In this document: positions 43,723 to 55,557 of the stretch, one piece after another | Numbering within the stretch: the first letter of the stretch is position 1 | How the letters are laid out: each line of letters begins with the position of its first letter | Origin: Vigna angularis | Lineage: Eukaryota > Streptophyta > Magnoliopsida > Fabales > Fabaceae | Direction of reading: 5' to 3' | Assembly: GCF_016808095.1 (NCBI RefSeq) | Contig: NC_068974.1 | Span: forward strand, 4,340,001-4,404,000 | DNA: 64,000 bases | Notes under the pieces: generated by a model | Database searches by the model: none | Seen by the model: the letters and a program-made list of their open reading frames with translations, nothing else | Told to the model about the DNA's origin: nothing | Translations under genes and position numbers: made by a program

Positions 43723-44601
43723 TTTACCAGGGCTGGCCGGCAATGTCATACCATAGAAGATTAGTTAAAATTACAGACAAAGTGCCCTTTCTTTTTCTCT
43801 TCCCCTTGCCCCGTGTCGTTGGGTTGTAAACCATTTCTACACCTGCTGAGCTAGTTCACTTTTCTTCTTGTATCGGGTGATTGCTTCATTTGTGTCCATA
43901 GTTGTACTCACAATAAAAGTTTAGTGATATTAATTATTTTATTCTGTTTCTCTTTTACATCTTAATCAGTCTTTCATGTGAACTATGTCCAAAACATAGT
44001 CATAGTTCCTTGGGCGAGCATTTTGTTTCATTTCATTCAAGTATTGAAGTTGTGTAATATTTATTCAAACCTTTGAACAATAAAAGAAGTGTAAGGCTTT
44101 ATACGATGCGTTCAATGTGTTTAAATGACTAACTTCAATGGAGGACACAACGTAAGTATGAGAATTCTTCAAGATTTACTATATTTTTTTAATCCCATGA
44201 TGGCTTATTCTCTTATCAATTAAGCTCCACTCGCTAACATGCTAATTCGTTCTAATTAATAATTTTCAGCTTACACTGTAGGTAGGTGATATTTCATTTT
44301 AAACTTTTGTTCTGGTAATGAATGTGGCACCAGGGCTTATGCTCGAAACCATGAAAACTGTAATTCACGTCCCTTAAGGAGAGCATGCTTTGGTCACTGT
44401 GATTATCATTATCAAAATCTTTCTTCTTTGAAGGTAATTAGACCAACAAATATATTTTGTACATAGGGGAAGAATTTGGCTGTGATGTGCAATAGTCTCA
44501 TATTTGATTCTATTTAATTAAGTACTTTGTATGACATATATACATGTTACATGTAACTGTTAAAGTAAGAGATCATGGCCTATCAAGAGCCAAGAGATTT
44601 T
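43723..44601. other. Convergent intergenic region between AGD5 and CCDA
   Basis: Holds both 3' untranslated regions. AATAAA at 43912-43917 fits AGD5 polyadenylation, and a second 'aataaaaga' lies near 44080. No gene or transposon end was seen. Confidence 0.6.
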
Positions 44602-47600
44602 CTACATCACCATTGTAGCTGGGAACAGCCTATCCAAGAAAGTATATACACCACCACCTAACAACATTGCTCCGCTGTGGGACAAGAAAATTGTAGCATT
44701 CATAAGAAACGTACAAAGTCTGAAATTAAAAGGGAAGTGGATAATCCAGTCTTTAGAAACTAGAAAATTATCAGCACATAAATTGTATGAGGGGCATGGG
44801 TGTACCCTTTATATGCAAAGTGATCCCCCATTGAAAAGTTAAAAAATTACCTTATAGGATTTATCCATGCTGAAAACTTGCGAAATGAAAGCAAGCTCTG
44901 CGAATTGAGATTTGAATCAGAAATGATGTTTTCCACGAGATATCATTTTAAAAGGGTGATATTTTAAGTTAATCTATAGCCTGAAAAGACATGTACTGAC
45001 TTGTAATGCTCCAGCAAAAGACGCAGCCAATAGTAAGGGAGAAACATAACCAGTTGTGTATGTCAAAAGCAAGCTGCCTCCAATCACAGGATCCTGTCAT
45101 GAATTCATTATTTTCTTCATCCACATAAGATGGACAAAATATGAAAAGTGACAAGCAAATGAACATTTTTACGAAACGCAATCAACTTACAGAAAAGTAA
45201 GATGAGAAACCTTTTAAAGTTACAGTTCATAACTTGATGGTAACTTGTAAATTTCCAAAGTTTAAATCGATTAAATTCAATTTCCAGTGATTCAAAATGA
45301 TTTTTCTGCATTGTGTAAACTTTGTCAACCATTGGAGCTGGGAATTGGCTTAAAATGAGCTCGGTGATAGATTTCAATTATGCAGTTTTAATATGTACCA
45401 CTTTCACCGAAGTGGTTTATCGTTGAACGTCATTCTTTATGTTTTATTATGAAGTCATGCTTGATACTAGATCAATATCAAGTTCATAGCTTGTCTGATT
45501 TCAATTATGCAGAGTCTCAGTTTTACATTCAGTTTACTACATTATCTTGAGAGCTGTTATTTTTTTTATCTAGCAGAGTATTCTGAAAGAAAAATTCAGT
45601 TTAAAAAAAAAAGGAAAAGAGTAAAAGAGTAAAAAGAGTAAAAAGAAACAGAAGAAAACCACAAGAAAATATGCATGAATGGTAGCTCTCCGGTTTAGTG
45701 TGCACATGACTATAACTGCTGAGCTCTGTAATCAGTGTCTGGTCTGTTCAATGGTAAGCCCGACCTTAACAAATTATGAATGATTTCACTTGTTGTGGAC
45801 TCGGCAAAGTGAGATGAACCAGTCTTGTCATTCCAGTTTGGTCTTATGCTGTTTTTAAATCTGTTCTAGAGCTTTTCTATAGGTTCAAACTTTGGGTGCT
45901 TACTTTGTTTCTGCAGCTTTTGTTTCTTTGCTTGTCATTATTGGCTATCTTGTAATGTCTCAATTTATCTTCATTTGAGTTTAGCTATTTTTTCTTGTTT
46001 GAAGCTTTTCTTTATTTTATTTCTTGGATTCTCGGTTTTGGTGTGAATTAGTGGTGCAGAATCATTCTTGGAAGGTGGACTACTTCTAGTGGTAGGATCT
46101 TAGGGAGTGGAAGCTTAAGAGAAACTCCAAGGAGACCTCTCAGAAGTGTTAAACACAGAATTGGAGAGGAGCTTGAGTGCAAACACGAGAAGCTGTGGAG
46201 AGCATTTTCTGTTTTCTTAATTCTGATAGTTGTAAAGTTACCATTTTCTTTGTTTGTAAAGGCCTTTAAGCTAAGTGTCTTGGAAGAGCCTTTGGTGTTC
46301 TTCCGTATCTTGGAATTCACTTTTCTTGTAATAAATTTGGTGTAGTTTGTGAATGTGTCTTGGAAGCCAAAGCTAACAAGCCTCACCATAGGATTTGCCT
46401 AGTTGTCTTTATTGTACGTTTAGGTGGTTGGCTAAAAGATATTAAATTCTAAGCCTTGTTACTCAGGAGTCCGTTCTTTTAGTGTTTAGGGGTCTTAGAG
46501 TAATTGTTTGCTTGTTTGTGGTCTAAAATCTTCTAACTTCAGAAGCACATCCTTTTGTGAAAAGTGGTAGAATAAGTAGCGGGATAAACTCTGGCTAGGT
46601 AAGATTTAGTATTTAAGAAGTCTTTGACTCACTTCTCTGAGAGTGAACTAGTGAAAACTTAACCTTTTTCATTTTAGGAAAACTTTTGAAATTAAAAGAT
46701 GTCTAGACATCCGTCTCACCATGAGGGGAGTGACTCGAGAAACTCGAGAACTCAACCTATGGCAATATGAGAAAGTGCAACTTAGGAGAAGAGATAAAAT
46801 TGACAAAAGAACTTCAAATTCCACTTATGGCGACATTAGGCTTTTAAAAGAAGAACAAATTAAAAAAAAAAAAAAAATCAAGGGGAAGTAGAAGTGAGGA
46901 GTCAGCTTATGACTAAGATGGGACGAGAATAGGGGAATATTATCAATAGTCTTCTACAGCTAGAAGACAAAGAAAAGAACATACCCCTAGGGAAATTAAA
47001 GTTGACTTGCCTTACTTCCATGGCAAGGATAATGTTGAGGCATACTTGGATTGGGAAATGAAGGTGGAGCAAATATTTGCATGTCACTAAGTCAATGAAG
47101 AAAGAAAAGTGCCTCTAGAAACACTTAGCTTTCAAGGGTATGTTATGCATTGGTGGACCTCTTTAGTCTAAGAGAAGCGCCACCACAATGATCCTTCCAC
47201 TGAATATTGGAATGATCTTAAGTTTGTCCTTAGGAGGAGGCACATTCCCTCCTACTACAATAGAGAACTCATGGATGAACTCCAAAGACTTCAGCAGAAG
47301 TCTATGACTATAGAAGAATATAGACAGAAAATGGAATTATACATGAGGGCAGGCATTGTTGAGAATGAGGACATCACTTTGGCTAGGTTCTTCAGTGGTC
47401 TAAACCTAGAAATTAGGGATAGAGTCGAACTTCTACCTTATAGAGATTTGAATGATTTAGTTCAAATGTGTATAAAGGTAGAATAACAAAATTTGAGAAA
47501 ATTTTCTTCAAAGAAAGATCAAGATCATTCTAGTTCTTATGGCAAGAAAGTTTTTAAATAGGAAAAACCACCTAAGAATTTAGCCAAGGAGAGAGAAAAG

Positions 47601-50600
47601 GGCAAGGGTGAATCATCCACACACACTCGCACTAGTGACATCAAGTGCTTTAAGTGTCTAGGAAGAGGATATATAGCTGCTCAGTGCCCCACCAAAAGGA
47701 CTATGATCTTGAGAGGCATTGATCTCTATAGTAGTGAAGAAAAGTCAGTGGCTAGTGACAGTGAGAGTGATAAAACACAAGAGTCTAATGGAGAGAATGC
47801 ATACCCTTGTGAAGGAAATCTTCTTATGGTTAGAAGGCTTCTTAGCAATCAACCTAGTGTTTCACACATCACCCAAAGAAAGAACATCTTTCATACAAGA
47901 TGTAATGTTTTAAACAATACAGGTTCTCTAATTGTGGATAGTTGTTTGAGCAGCACTAGATTGGTTGAGAAGCTAAATTTAGCTGACACCCCATCCCAAA
48001 CCTTACAAACTTCATTGGCTAAATGAAGATGGGGATATCACAGATAAACATCACTGTATAGATACTCTTTGATGATTAGAGAAACTCTATTGAGATTACT
48101 CCAGAAACTTGCTTCTCTTGAGAGTCACTGGCTAGAGGTTCTCCATAGCTTCCTCTAGCCTCCTTCCCTAGGCCCAACCTTTCTAGAAACCTGCATAATT
48201 TTCAATTCCGTTCACACCATACGAACCATTTTTCATCATTTTTCAATCGGGTTGTCATCAAGAACCCTCTCCAGAGTTTTTAATTCATTAACTGAAACTA
48301 GTGAGCAAAATTCCTTTGGCAACCATGCGTCACTACTAAAAAATGAAGACCTAATGGTTATTAATAAGTTGTACCTTGGATGCAGCAACATAGCCCAGAA
48401 GGGTTGCCAGAACAGGTGTACTACAAGGTGAGGCAGCTAATGCAAATGTAAGCCCAGCCAGGTATGCTTGCACACCTAAGAATAGAATTCCTCACCATAA
48501 AATGTTCTGCGTACAAGCTTAAATAATAAAAGATCTAAGGTCGGCACAAGAGCATAAACTTACTGGATGGAAAATTGGCAGCAGCTGCACGTGGATCAAA
48601 ACTGTCAAAGAATGACGGCAGCCGTAATTCAATTACCTGCAAAATTCCCCAAAGTGAATTCAAATATAAATGAAGTGTTTTATTCAAGAAAAAATTTGTA
48701 ATAGATAAGCATTTAAAGTTTATTTATGCGTGTTTGTTTTCTATTGTAAAAAGCTTAAAACTGTGAAGCATGCCTTCTAAGCATTAGTGCATATCAGACT
48801 ATCTTTGATGAAAATGCTCTAAATGTAACTGCACAGAGATTAAGGTAACTGTTGCAATGTAATATTCTTTATTATTATTTATGTAAGGGAACCCAACTAT
48901 TAGGTTAGGGTTGTAGGATTTCTTGACCTTTTGTATTTGCATTACTGTACTCTATAAATATAGTGGTAAATTCTAACAATGACTGAAGAGAAAATAAACT
49001 GTTTTTAGCTACTTCTAAGCTCTTCAAGTGTAACTAATGTAAAGCTTGCATGAACATTTAAATTCATAATTTAGTCATAAAACTTAAAGAGAGGAAGAAA
49101 TGATCTCAACATATATCAAATAACTACAAGACTGATCTTTGAGTCCTTTGACAGGCCTAATCCACTGTAATTCGTTGAGATTTAAAGATCTAGTACAGAA
49201 ATGATTCCAAAAAATAACCCTGCTGACTGAGAGTGAGTTATGGGTGTTGTTGGGCAAAATGAAATAAAATAGCAGAAAAAAAATATAAACACTGATTTTC
49301 ATAAATAGAAAGTTTGTAACCTTTAGAACACTGAAGGGGAGAAGAAACTGTTTCAGTACCTCGAGAAGATTCAGCCCCATAATTATTGCCAAACCAGAAG
49401 CAGCCAAGGGCAATCCTTGTCCAATTTGTCCATAAGCTTTTCCTGCAAATGAAGCTCCTACACCCAACAGTGCTAATGTGGTTGCAAGACCCAAGGAAAA
49501 CGCAATGGAATCTCCAACTACCTGCAGGAAGAAGAGATTGTTATTAGTGATAATGCTGTCTTAACTTGTCGGTGTCGGTATGAGAGAGTCTCAAACAGAA
49601 CTGATGTAAATAAGATGAGTAGAGAAAATGAAGCACTTTAGAAAAAAATTATCAATGCAATTCTATGGGTCTTAGTGATTTCCTCATTTATGAATCTATT
49701 GAACTAATAAGGTCAATGTATATACAGTTTCAATAAAAATTAAAGACCAAAGATCCATGCATTTTACAGACAAGGCCTTCTTCAAATTAATTGCAAGACA
49801 CTGGTTGTAAAATTCTGCTACATGTCAGATCTATGCATCTTAGTAGGAACCTTAAAAGATTAAAACCATAGATTTAATTCCTAAAATCATCTCCCTTGCT
49901 AGTATTTAGCATTAGTAATCAGAAAAACTTCAATCCTCTAACATGATCGTAAAAGGAGAGGACAATAATGTCATATAAACTAGTTTTTACCTCTGCTCTG
50001 CTTTTGCCAGAGCCAAATGCACCTGAAATAATTCCAAACCTCAAATTTAGGCAACTAAAAGAGACACTAATACTAAAAATGATAACAGCAGCATGCTCAC
50101 CGATGTAACCAAGGGTCAGCGGTAAGACACTAAGTGTACAGGGAGAGAGGCTGGTTACAAGCCCTGCCCCATAAATTACAGCCAAACTATAAACAAAAAT
50201 AAACAGCAAACAAAAACTATTAATACATGTTTCCAATTTTGAGGAGGGGAAATAGAAAGAAAATAATGTATAGGAATTTATAGGGGACCTAGTGAAACTG
50301 AGAGATGATAGTTGGCCCTGAACAGCTTCGTTTGCCTGTTGTCCAGCTGAAAATAGAAAGCCTCCAAACCAGTCACTGAGGCTTCCATCAGCCAAAGCAT
50401 AAATAGAAGAAGCCACTTCCTGAGTCGATAAAATAATTATAGTCACAGAGTGCTATACAAAGCATGACACAAAAAGAGGCAGCCACTGTCACTTGGATCC
50501 TTAGAGTTTATCAGGATTTAGAACAATTTGTGTCATTTCAACTATCAAAGAGACATTCACAGAATAACCTCGTTGAACAACCTTTCCCAGTTATCATTAG

Positions 50601-52142
50601 CTCATAAAAAACTAACACCTTAAGTTTAATATCCCATACAGATAAAAGGAAGAAAAAAGAACCATTCTGTATCATTCTCTACTCGCAATAATCAATTTTA
50701 ACAAGACCATTACGTACATTGAATGAGTTTACTTTACATAAATAAGAAAATAACTCCAGAAATTATTTATGCAAATAGACATTGAAATGAATCAATAACA
50801 TAGTTATCTATACTTACAGCTTTTGCAGCAACTGGAGCAACCAAGTGTGCTGCTGAAAAAGATGGAAACACAAGTCATTCACCAAGACAATTAACTAATC
50901 CCAATCATCGATATTGTAGCAGTAGCACATTCCACAGAAAAGTTTGAGAATAGACAAAAGATCAGGAATTTGACAAAAAATTTGAGTCAGTAATTCAGGC
51001 AAGCAGCTATAGGTCTAAAATTTGCATTTAATACCAGCAGAAGCAACGAATTCTTCACCATTTTATTTCACGTATATACATTTGAATTATCCTTGAGGAG
51101 GATTGTTTATAAGTCAACTAAACCAAGTTCCAAATATAACCAGCGTAAAAAATGTTGACACTAACAAGTTCCCTGTTCCCAACAGAAGGAAAAAATAATT
51201 AGAGAAAATGCATGAATAGAAAAAAAATTAACAAGTGTGTAAAAGAGGCCTGTGCAGCATAATTAAGTCTGTTTTACTAAATAACAACACGTCTTATTCA
51301 AATAGAAGAAGCATGATTAAATTAGATGGAAAAAAATTATCAGATAACACATCATCTTGTGATAAATTTGACAAAAGAAACAAGGGATAACTGAGAGGCT
51401 AATCCATAATCCACAATAACCCTATTTTCAACTACTACCTGTCATGACTCCAATCCATGTGGTCAAGTTATTGCCATTAATCTTCCATTTTGGCTGAAGA
51501 CAATTTTTAGGCTCCGAAGGCTTTCGGTGCGTATTGATGGGGACAACATGGCTGCCTACAACAACAAAAGTGTCAAAAACAAAGAAAGGATATCATGTTT
51601 AATATTTCACTCAAAAACATGATAAGGGTAGCAACACCCGATGAAATAAATAGGCACTACATTGTTCTAAATCCCAATGGTAAGAACATGAAATACCTTT
51701 CCAGATCCCCCACACCTTCATTTCAACAAAAAATGAAACCATACATATCCAATAATTTATATTTTAAATAGAGCAAGATGTTCTCCACAAACATAATCCA
51801 CTCATGCCACACATGACCAGTATAAACAGTAAAACAATTCTTCGGTGTATTTAACAATTATATACACAGAGCTACATCCAACAACAATGGAAAAATCAGT
51901 AAATTATTTCTTCAAGAATTTCATATGACCTTCCTGGTACTTCTTCAGAAAGGAACAAAAAGATAAACATTAACAAAATCAGAAAATTGCGATTTTTAAG
52001 AAATAAAAAAATACCCATTAATGATAAACATGGAAGCAAACAAAATGGAAGAATTACCATCGTTGTGAAGATTGCAGCTTGCAATTCTGCGACATGGAAA
52101 CTGAAGACTATAACTACCACACAAACTCATACTCAAACTCAT
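44602..52142 (-). CDS. CCDA: Cytochrome c biogenesis protein CCDA, chloroplastic
   Basis: Twelve exons on the minus strand: 52142-52058, 51555-51439, 50852-50818, 50419-50289, 50186-50101, 50022-49991, 49521-49360, 48636-48564, 48475-48375, 45093-45001, 44897-44851, 44674-44602. They total 1035 nt (344 aa) with GT-AG borders and continuous phase. An N-terminal region of about 100 residues, rich in Ser/Arg/Lys, fits a chloroplast transit peptide plus linker. The rest is a hydrophobic multi-span DsbD/CcdA domain with the two redox-active Cys motifs, LSPC at residue 139 and ASPC at residue 258. CCDA moves reducing equivalents across the thylakoid membrane for cytochrome c/b6f haem attachment (established knowledge). 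Exons 3 (35 nt) and 6 (32 nt) are very small, and exon 3 has a tandem acceptor. Intron 9 (3.3 kb) contains a gypsy relic in antisense orientation. The start is the first in-frame ATG; a second lies four codons later. Confidence 0.96.
45600..48350 (+). mobile_element. Ty3/gypsy relic inside CCDA intron 9
   Basis: A leader-like stretch (46060-46680) matches 1300-2050 of this window. It is followed by a gag-like start ATGTCTAGACAT at 46699, a gag/protease frame (46950-48026) and about 300 bp of unassigned, possibly LTR-like DNA. The element runs opposite to CCDA and stops soon after the start of the protease domain. No paired LTRs were found, so the borders are approximate. Confidence 0.75.
46950..48026 (+). 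pseudogene. gypsy gag-protease frame with four stops
   Basis: One frame is kept from about 46950 to TGA at 48024-48026. It shows the gag core ([51 protein letters not shown]), a CCHC-like knuckle at 47645-47690 whose His is replaced by Tyr ([14 protein letters not shown]), and a protease-like start (SLIVDS, near 47925). Stops lie at 47088 (TAA), 47169 (TAA), 47484 (TAA) and 47559 (TAG). The gag-like ATG at 46699 is in another frame, so a frameshift lies between. Confidence 0.75.
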
Positions 52143-52690
52143 CTGAATATACAATTAGACAAAAATAAATGTAAGATTGAGAACAAGATAACTATTTGGG
52201 AAATGGGAACCAAATATTTTGTTCTAAGTTTGTTTAGCACTGAACGAGTCAGCGTTTATATTTTATTGGGATCCAAACAGAGTCTTAGAGAGCGGAAAAA
52301 AGAAGAGACTCTTACTGTCTGAAACACGGAACCTATGAATAGGAGATTGAAAATATCCAGACCCCGACAAGTTTAGTTGTGGCGGTTATTGTGTTCACTT
52401 AAATGCTTAATTTGACAAATTTACCATAATTCTTTATAACCTAAATTATGTATCAATATGTTAAACAAAATATATGTTTTACATTATTATTTAACTATAT
52501 TTTTGGGAGTTTTATCATAAATATTTTAAAATTTTATTTCTAGTATTTCTTTTTGTAGTTAGTTAATTGATGATATATTTCCTTATGACTAAGCACGAAA
52601 ATAGTTAGAGTTATCTATGGAACTTAGGTCTCTTATCATCATGGATCATTAATGAGTTTTTGTTTCTTCTGGGTCTTATATTATAGTTTA
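52143..52690 (-). promoter_or_regulatory. CCDA upstream region
   Basis: Expected to hold the CCDA promoter and 5' untranslated region. No clear TATA box or other motif was fixed, and the boundary with LTR-like DNA at about 52690 is approximate. Confidence 0.35.
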
Positions 52691-53210
52691 GTAGTATAGG
52701 GTTTTCTTTTGAGTCTTGTATAATGAGTCTAGTGGTTTGAGATTTCATTTGGACCTTGTATTTGGGCTAAATGGTGTAGGGTTTCCGGCTTGAAAATGAC
52801 CTAACTTGTATTTAGACTAAGTAGTGTAGGGTTTTTGGCTTGGAAATGACCAAGCTTGAGGCGGATCTCGTAGTTGACTTCATAGTCAACATACGCATGG
52901 AGTGGCTTGCTCTCGAAGGTTAAGAGCTTCTTGGTCTTTAACCTTTTGTAGAGTAGTGACCATGTGACATTTCTAATGGAGAAGATTCCTCCCTAGTAGT
53001 TGTTATGTGTCATGCTCCTAATGGAGATGATTTCTCTTTAGTACTGGTCATGTGTCATGCTCCTAATAGAGAAGATTTCTCCTTAGTAGTGGTCATGTGT
53101 CATGTTTCTAATGGAAAGGTTTTGCCTTGTTCTCTAAAGTGTAGAAATAGAGTTGCCATGAATCATGCGAATGGAAAAACTCTATTTTAAACATGAGTTA
53201 ATCCTTTGAA
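52690..53210 (+). mobile_element. LTR-like fragment with 45-bp minisatellite
   Basis: Repeats the phrase order of 3180-3600: 'ccttgtatttgggctaaatggtgtaggg'-type stretches, then about three and a half copies of a 45-bp unit starting 'atgtgtcatgctcctaatgg' (52963-53120). The open frame over the array (MCHAPN...DFSLV repeats) is a by-product of a unit length divisible by three. Confidence 0.55.
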
Positions 53211-55008
53211 TTTATGAGGAAATAATGTATGAAAGATATCACTCAAGTTAAAATGTATACTCACTCACTAATGGAAAACATGCATTCAAAGATCATGAAG
53301 ACTTTTCAAAGGTTGTAATGTGGCCAAGGTAAAGGTAGGAAAAATTTAGGATATAAAGACTTAAAAAGTTTGGATAAAAAGAATTAAGGAGTAAAGATTT
53401 TGGAAAACAAATATATTATTTTCTTTGTTCACTTTATGAGAAAACAATCATCCTTCTTTTTCTACATTTTGTTTCTCACTTTTACGTTTTATTATCTTCT
53501 TTTTTTCTTTCCTCTTTTTTTCGTGAAACTCGTTTCTTCTTTTTTCCATTTTTATTGTTTTGTGGTCCTCACACACTTTATTCATCACTCATTCCTAACA
53601 TAATTCATTAGCTCCTTCTTTCATACTAGGATAAGGGATAATATGGTCTTTTTCTTTTCAAGGTTTTGTAGTAGCTTAAAACAAGAAAAAGAAGTTTAAG
53701 GCTCAAAAGGACTATCAATAGAATAATATCAGGGTGGTCTTATTTGGTCAAATAACTAAACACAAGACATTTCTCAATCATATCAAATAGTGCATATGTA
53801 CCTAAGTTGCAAAACAAAATAATCAAGCTAAATATTAGAGTATAAACAAAACATGAACAAGTCACTCAAGAAAAATAGGAATGGCACACGATGATTCATC
53901 CATCACAATTAGGTTAAAAACTCACAAGACTAAAACTCTTTCACAAAAGATTCAACCAAGTAATTCTGAAATTAACTCAATTAATAATGTATAGTTATGA
54001 ATCAATTAGGCTAACTTCTAATCAATTCAACAATCCATTCAACATAAAACATGACTACTATTTCAAGATTATAATAGTTCCAATAACTAAATCAAATCCT
54101 AAAATTTAATGTCAATATGTTTTATTGAAAACAATAAAAATATTTTTGGGTGAATTTCTTATGAGACATATTGTGCAAAACTTTCACCAAGCAAAAAGTT
54201 AATACTTTCACAGTTTTCTCAAAAAGAAATCACATTCTTTTTACAAAAATAAAACAAAAATTGAGAAACACAAGAAAAAAAATTCTAATTAATATTTGTC
54301 TCCCCCACACTTATTTCAAAAATTATCTTTTATAGACTTATTTTGGGGAGAAGACAAAAAACTTTTGAATCTTTTGGCTCAATCTTATCATATGTCAAAA
54401 TTTATTTTCTTTAATTTTATGAAGTACAAGTCATTGTGTACAATTTTATTAACTTTTAAATTTTTATTTTTAATAAAAACAAATACTTTTAGAATTTTAA
54501 TAAATTTTTTTCTACTTATGCTAAAAACAGAAAATAAACATGCATGTATCTTTAAATTTTTATCTACAATGATATCAAATGAATTTAAGTCTTATTTGTT
54601 TTCATGTTTTAACAACTTTTCTTTTTGTTCCGCAGCTAAGTCAACGGATATCACCACTAAAAATTTATTTCCATTGTTCACATCAACAAACTTGATGTGT
54701 GGAGAATGTGGCTTCAACTAATATCAACATCATCAAGTGAATTAGGATGGTTAATAGGATTATAAGTAATCCTCATAATCTCATCTTGTGAGAAAAAATC
54801 TACACTTGAAGTAGTTTACTCTACTGCTTCATCATTAACAAATTCAACAACAACTTTAATAAAATTTGTATGTCCATCAATAGACATTATCAACATGATG
54901 TGATTCTATAATTGGTTGTTGTTTTAATCTTTTAGCAAAATTAGTTTTCACTTTGTCCAACCTGTGATTCAATTCCTTAATCATTTTCTTCAATTCAATA
55001 TTCTCAAC

Positions 55009-55203
55009 TCATATCTTCAAAAGAATTTGAAACTTGGGATCTTTTAGTTGACGTATAGTTAACTTACTTATATCAAGTGCAATAGTAGATGTGACAACTT
55101 GTTGCTGATAACCATATGAATCATGTGGTTGTTGTGGATGGTAATCATAATTCATTTGAAAATCACATTGTTGATTATTTTTATATGAAGAATTATTTTT
55201 CAT
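55009..55203 (-). other. Small Gln/Tyr-rich open frame, possible non-autonomous gag-like product
   Basis: 64 codons (DFQMNYDYHPQQPHDSYGYQ) start about 330 bases inside the primer site. The same frame continues past one TGA (55011-55009) for about 45 more codons with a heptad-like pattern (IELKKMIKELNHRLDKVKT), a possible coiled coil. Not matched to a known family. Confidence 0.35.
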
Positions 55204-55536
55204 TTTTTAAAGAGGTAATATGAAAAGAAATAAGTTGAAAGCTTATTAAGTAGACTTCCAGGAAAAGAGGTGTGTCTCAATGGAGAACCTAACTACCTCA
55301 TCTTTCCTTAGCCAAAGTGTTCCCCCAACAAGTTTTACAAATTTTCCAACAAAATTCCTAAACAAAATTATGAAAAAAAAAACAAATTTACTAAATTAAA
55401 ATAACTAAAGAAAATAAAATAAAAGAAATAATAGAAAATAAAATAGAGAAAAAGAAAATGTTAGTGATAAACAAATAACAAATTCAAATAACAAAAATAA
55501 AATAAGAATCAAAATAATAAAAATTCTAACCGTGTT

Positions 55537-55553
55537 CCCCAGCAATGGCGCTA
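55537..55553 (-). promoter_or_regulatory. Decayed tRNA-Asp primer-binding site
   Basis: Plus strand CCCCAGCAATGGCGCTA differs from the plant tRNA-Asp 3' end at three places, all transitions. It sits four bases from a TGTTAACG LTR end at 55558. Confidence 0.6.
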
Positions 55554-55557
55554 AATT

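Larger units (their letters stand above)
53210..55557 (-). mobile_element. Internal region of a second tRNA-Asp-primed element
   Basis: Read on the minus strand it starts at a decayed tRNA-Asp primer site (55553-55537), carries a small open frame (55203-55009) and runs into untranslated DNA with a 'gtgtgggggagac' tract (54313-54301). Positions 53660-53790 resemble 28250-28400 ('aaggctcaaaagg', 'tttggtcaaataac'), the interior of the element at 26563-30971. No polymerase was found. Confidence 0.5.

Noticed and set aside
51987..52322. 111-codon plus-strand frame at the 5' end of CCDA
   Set aside because: Antisense to CCDA exon 1 and intron 1; no domain and no independent splice signals.
53005..53190. 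Repetitive protein-like frame (MCHAPN repeats)
   Set aside because: Produced by a 45-bp minisatellite whose unit is divisible by three, within an LTR-like region.
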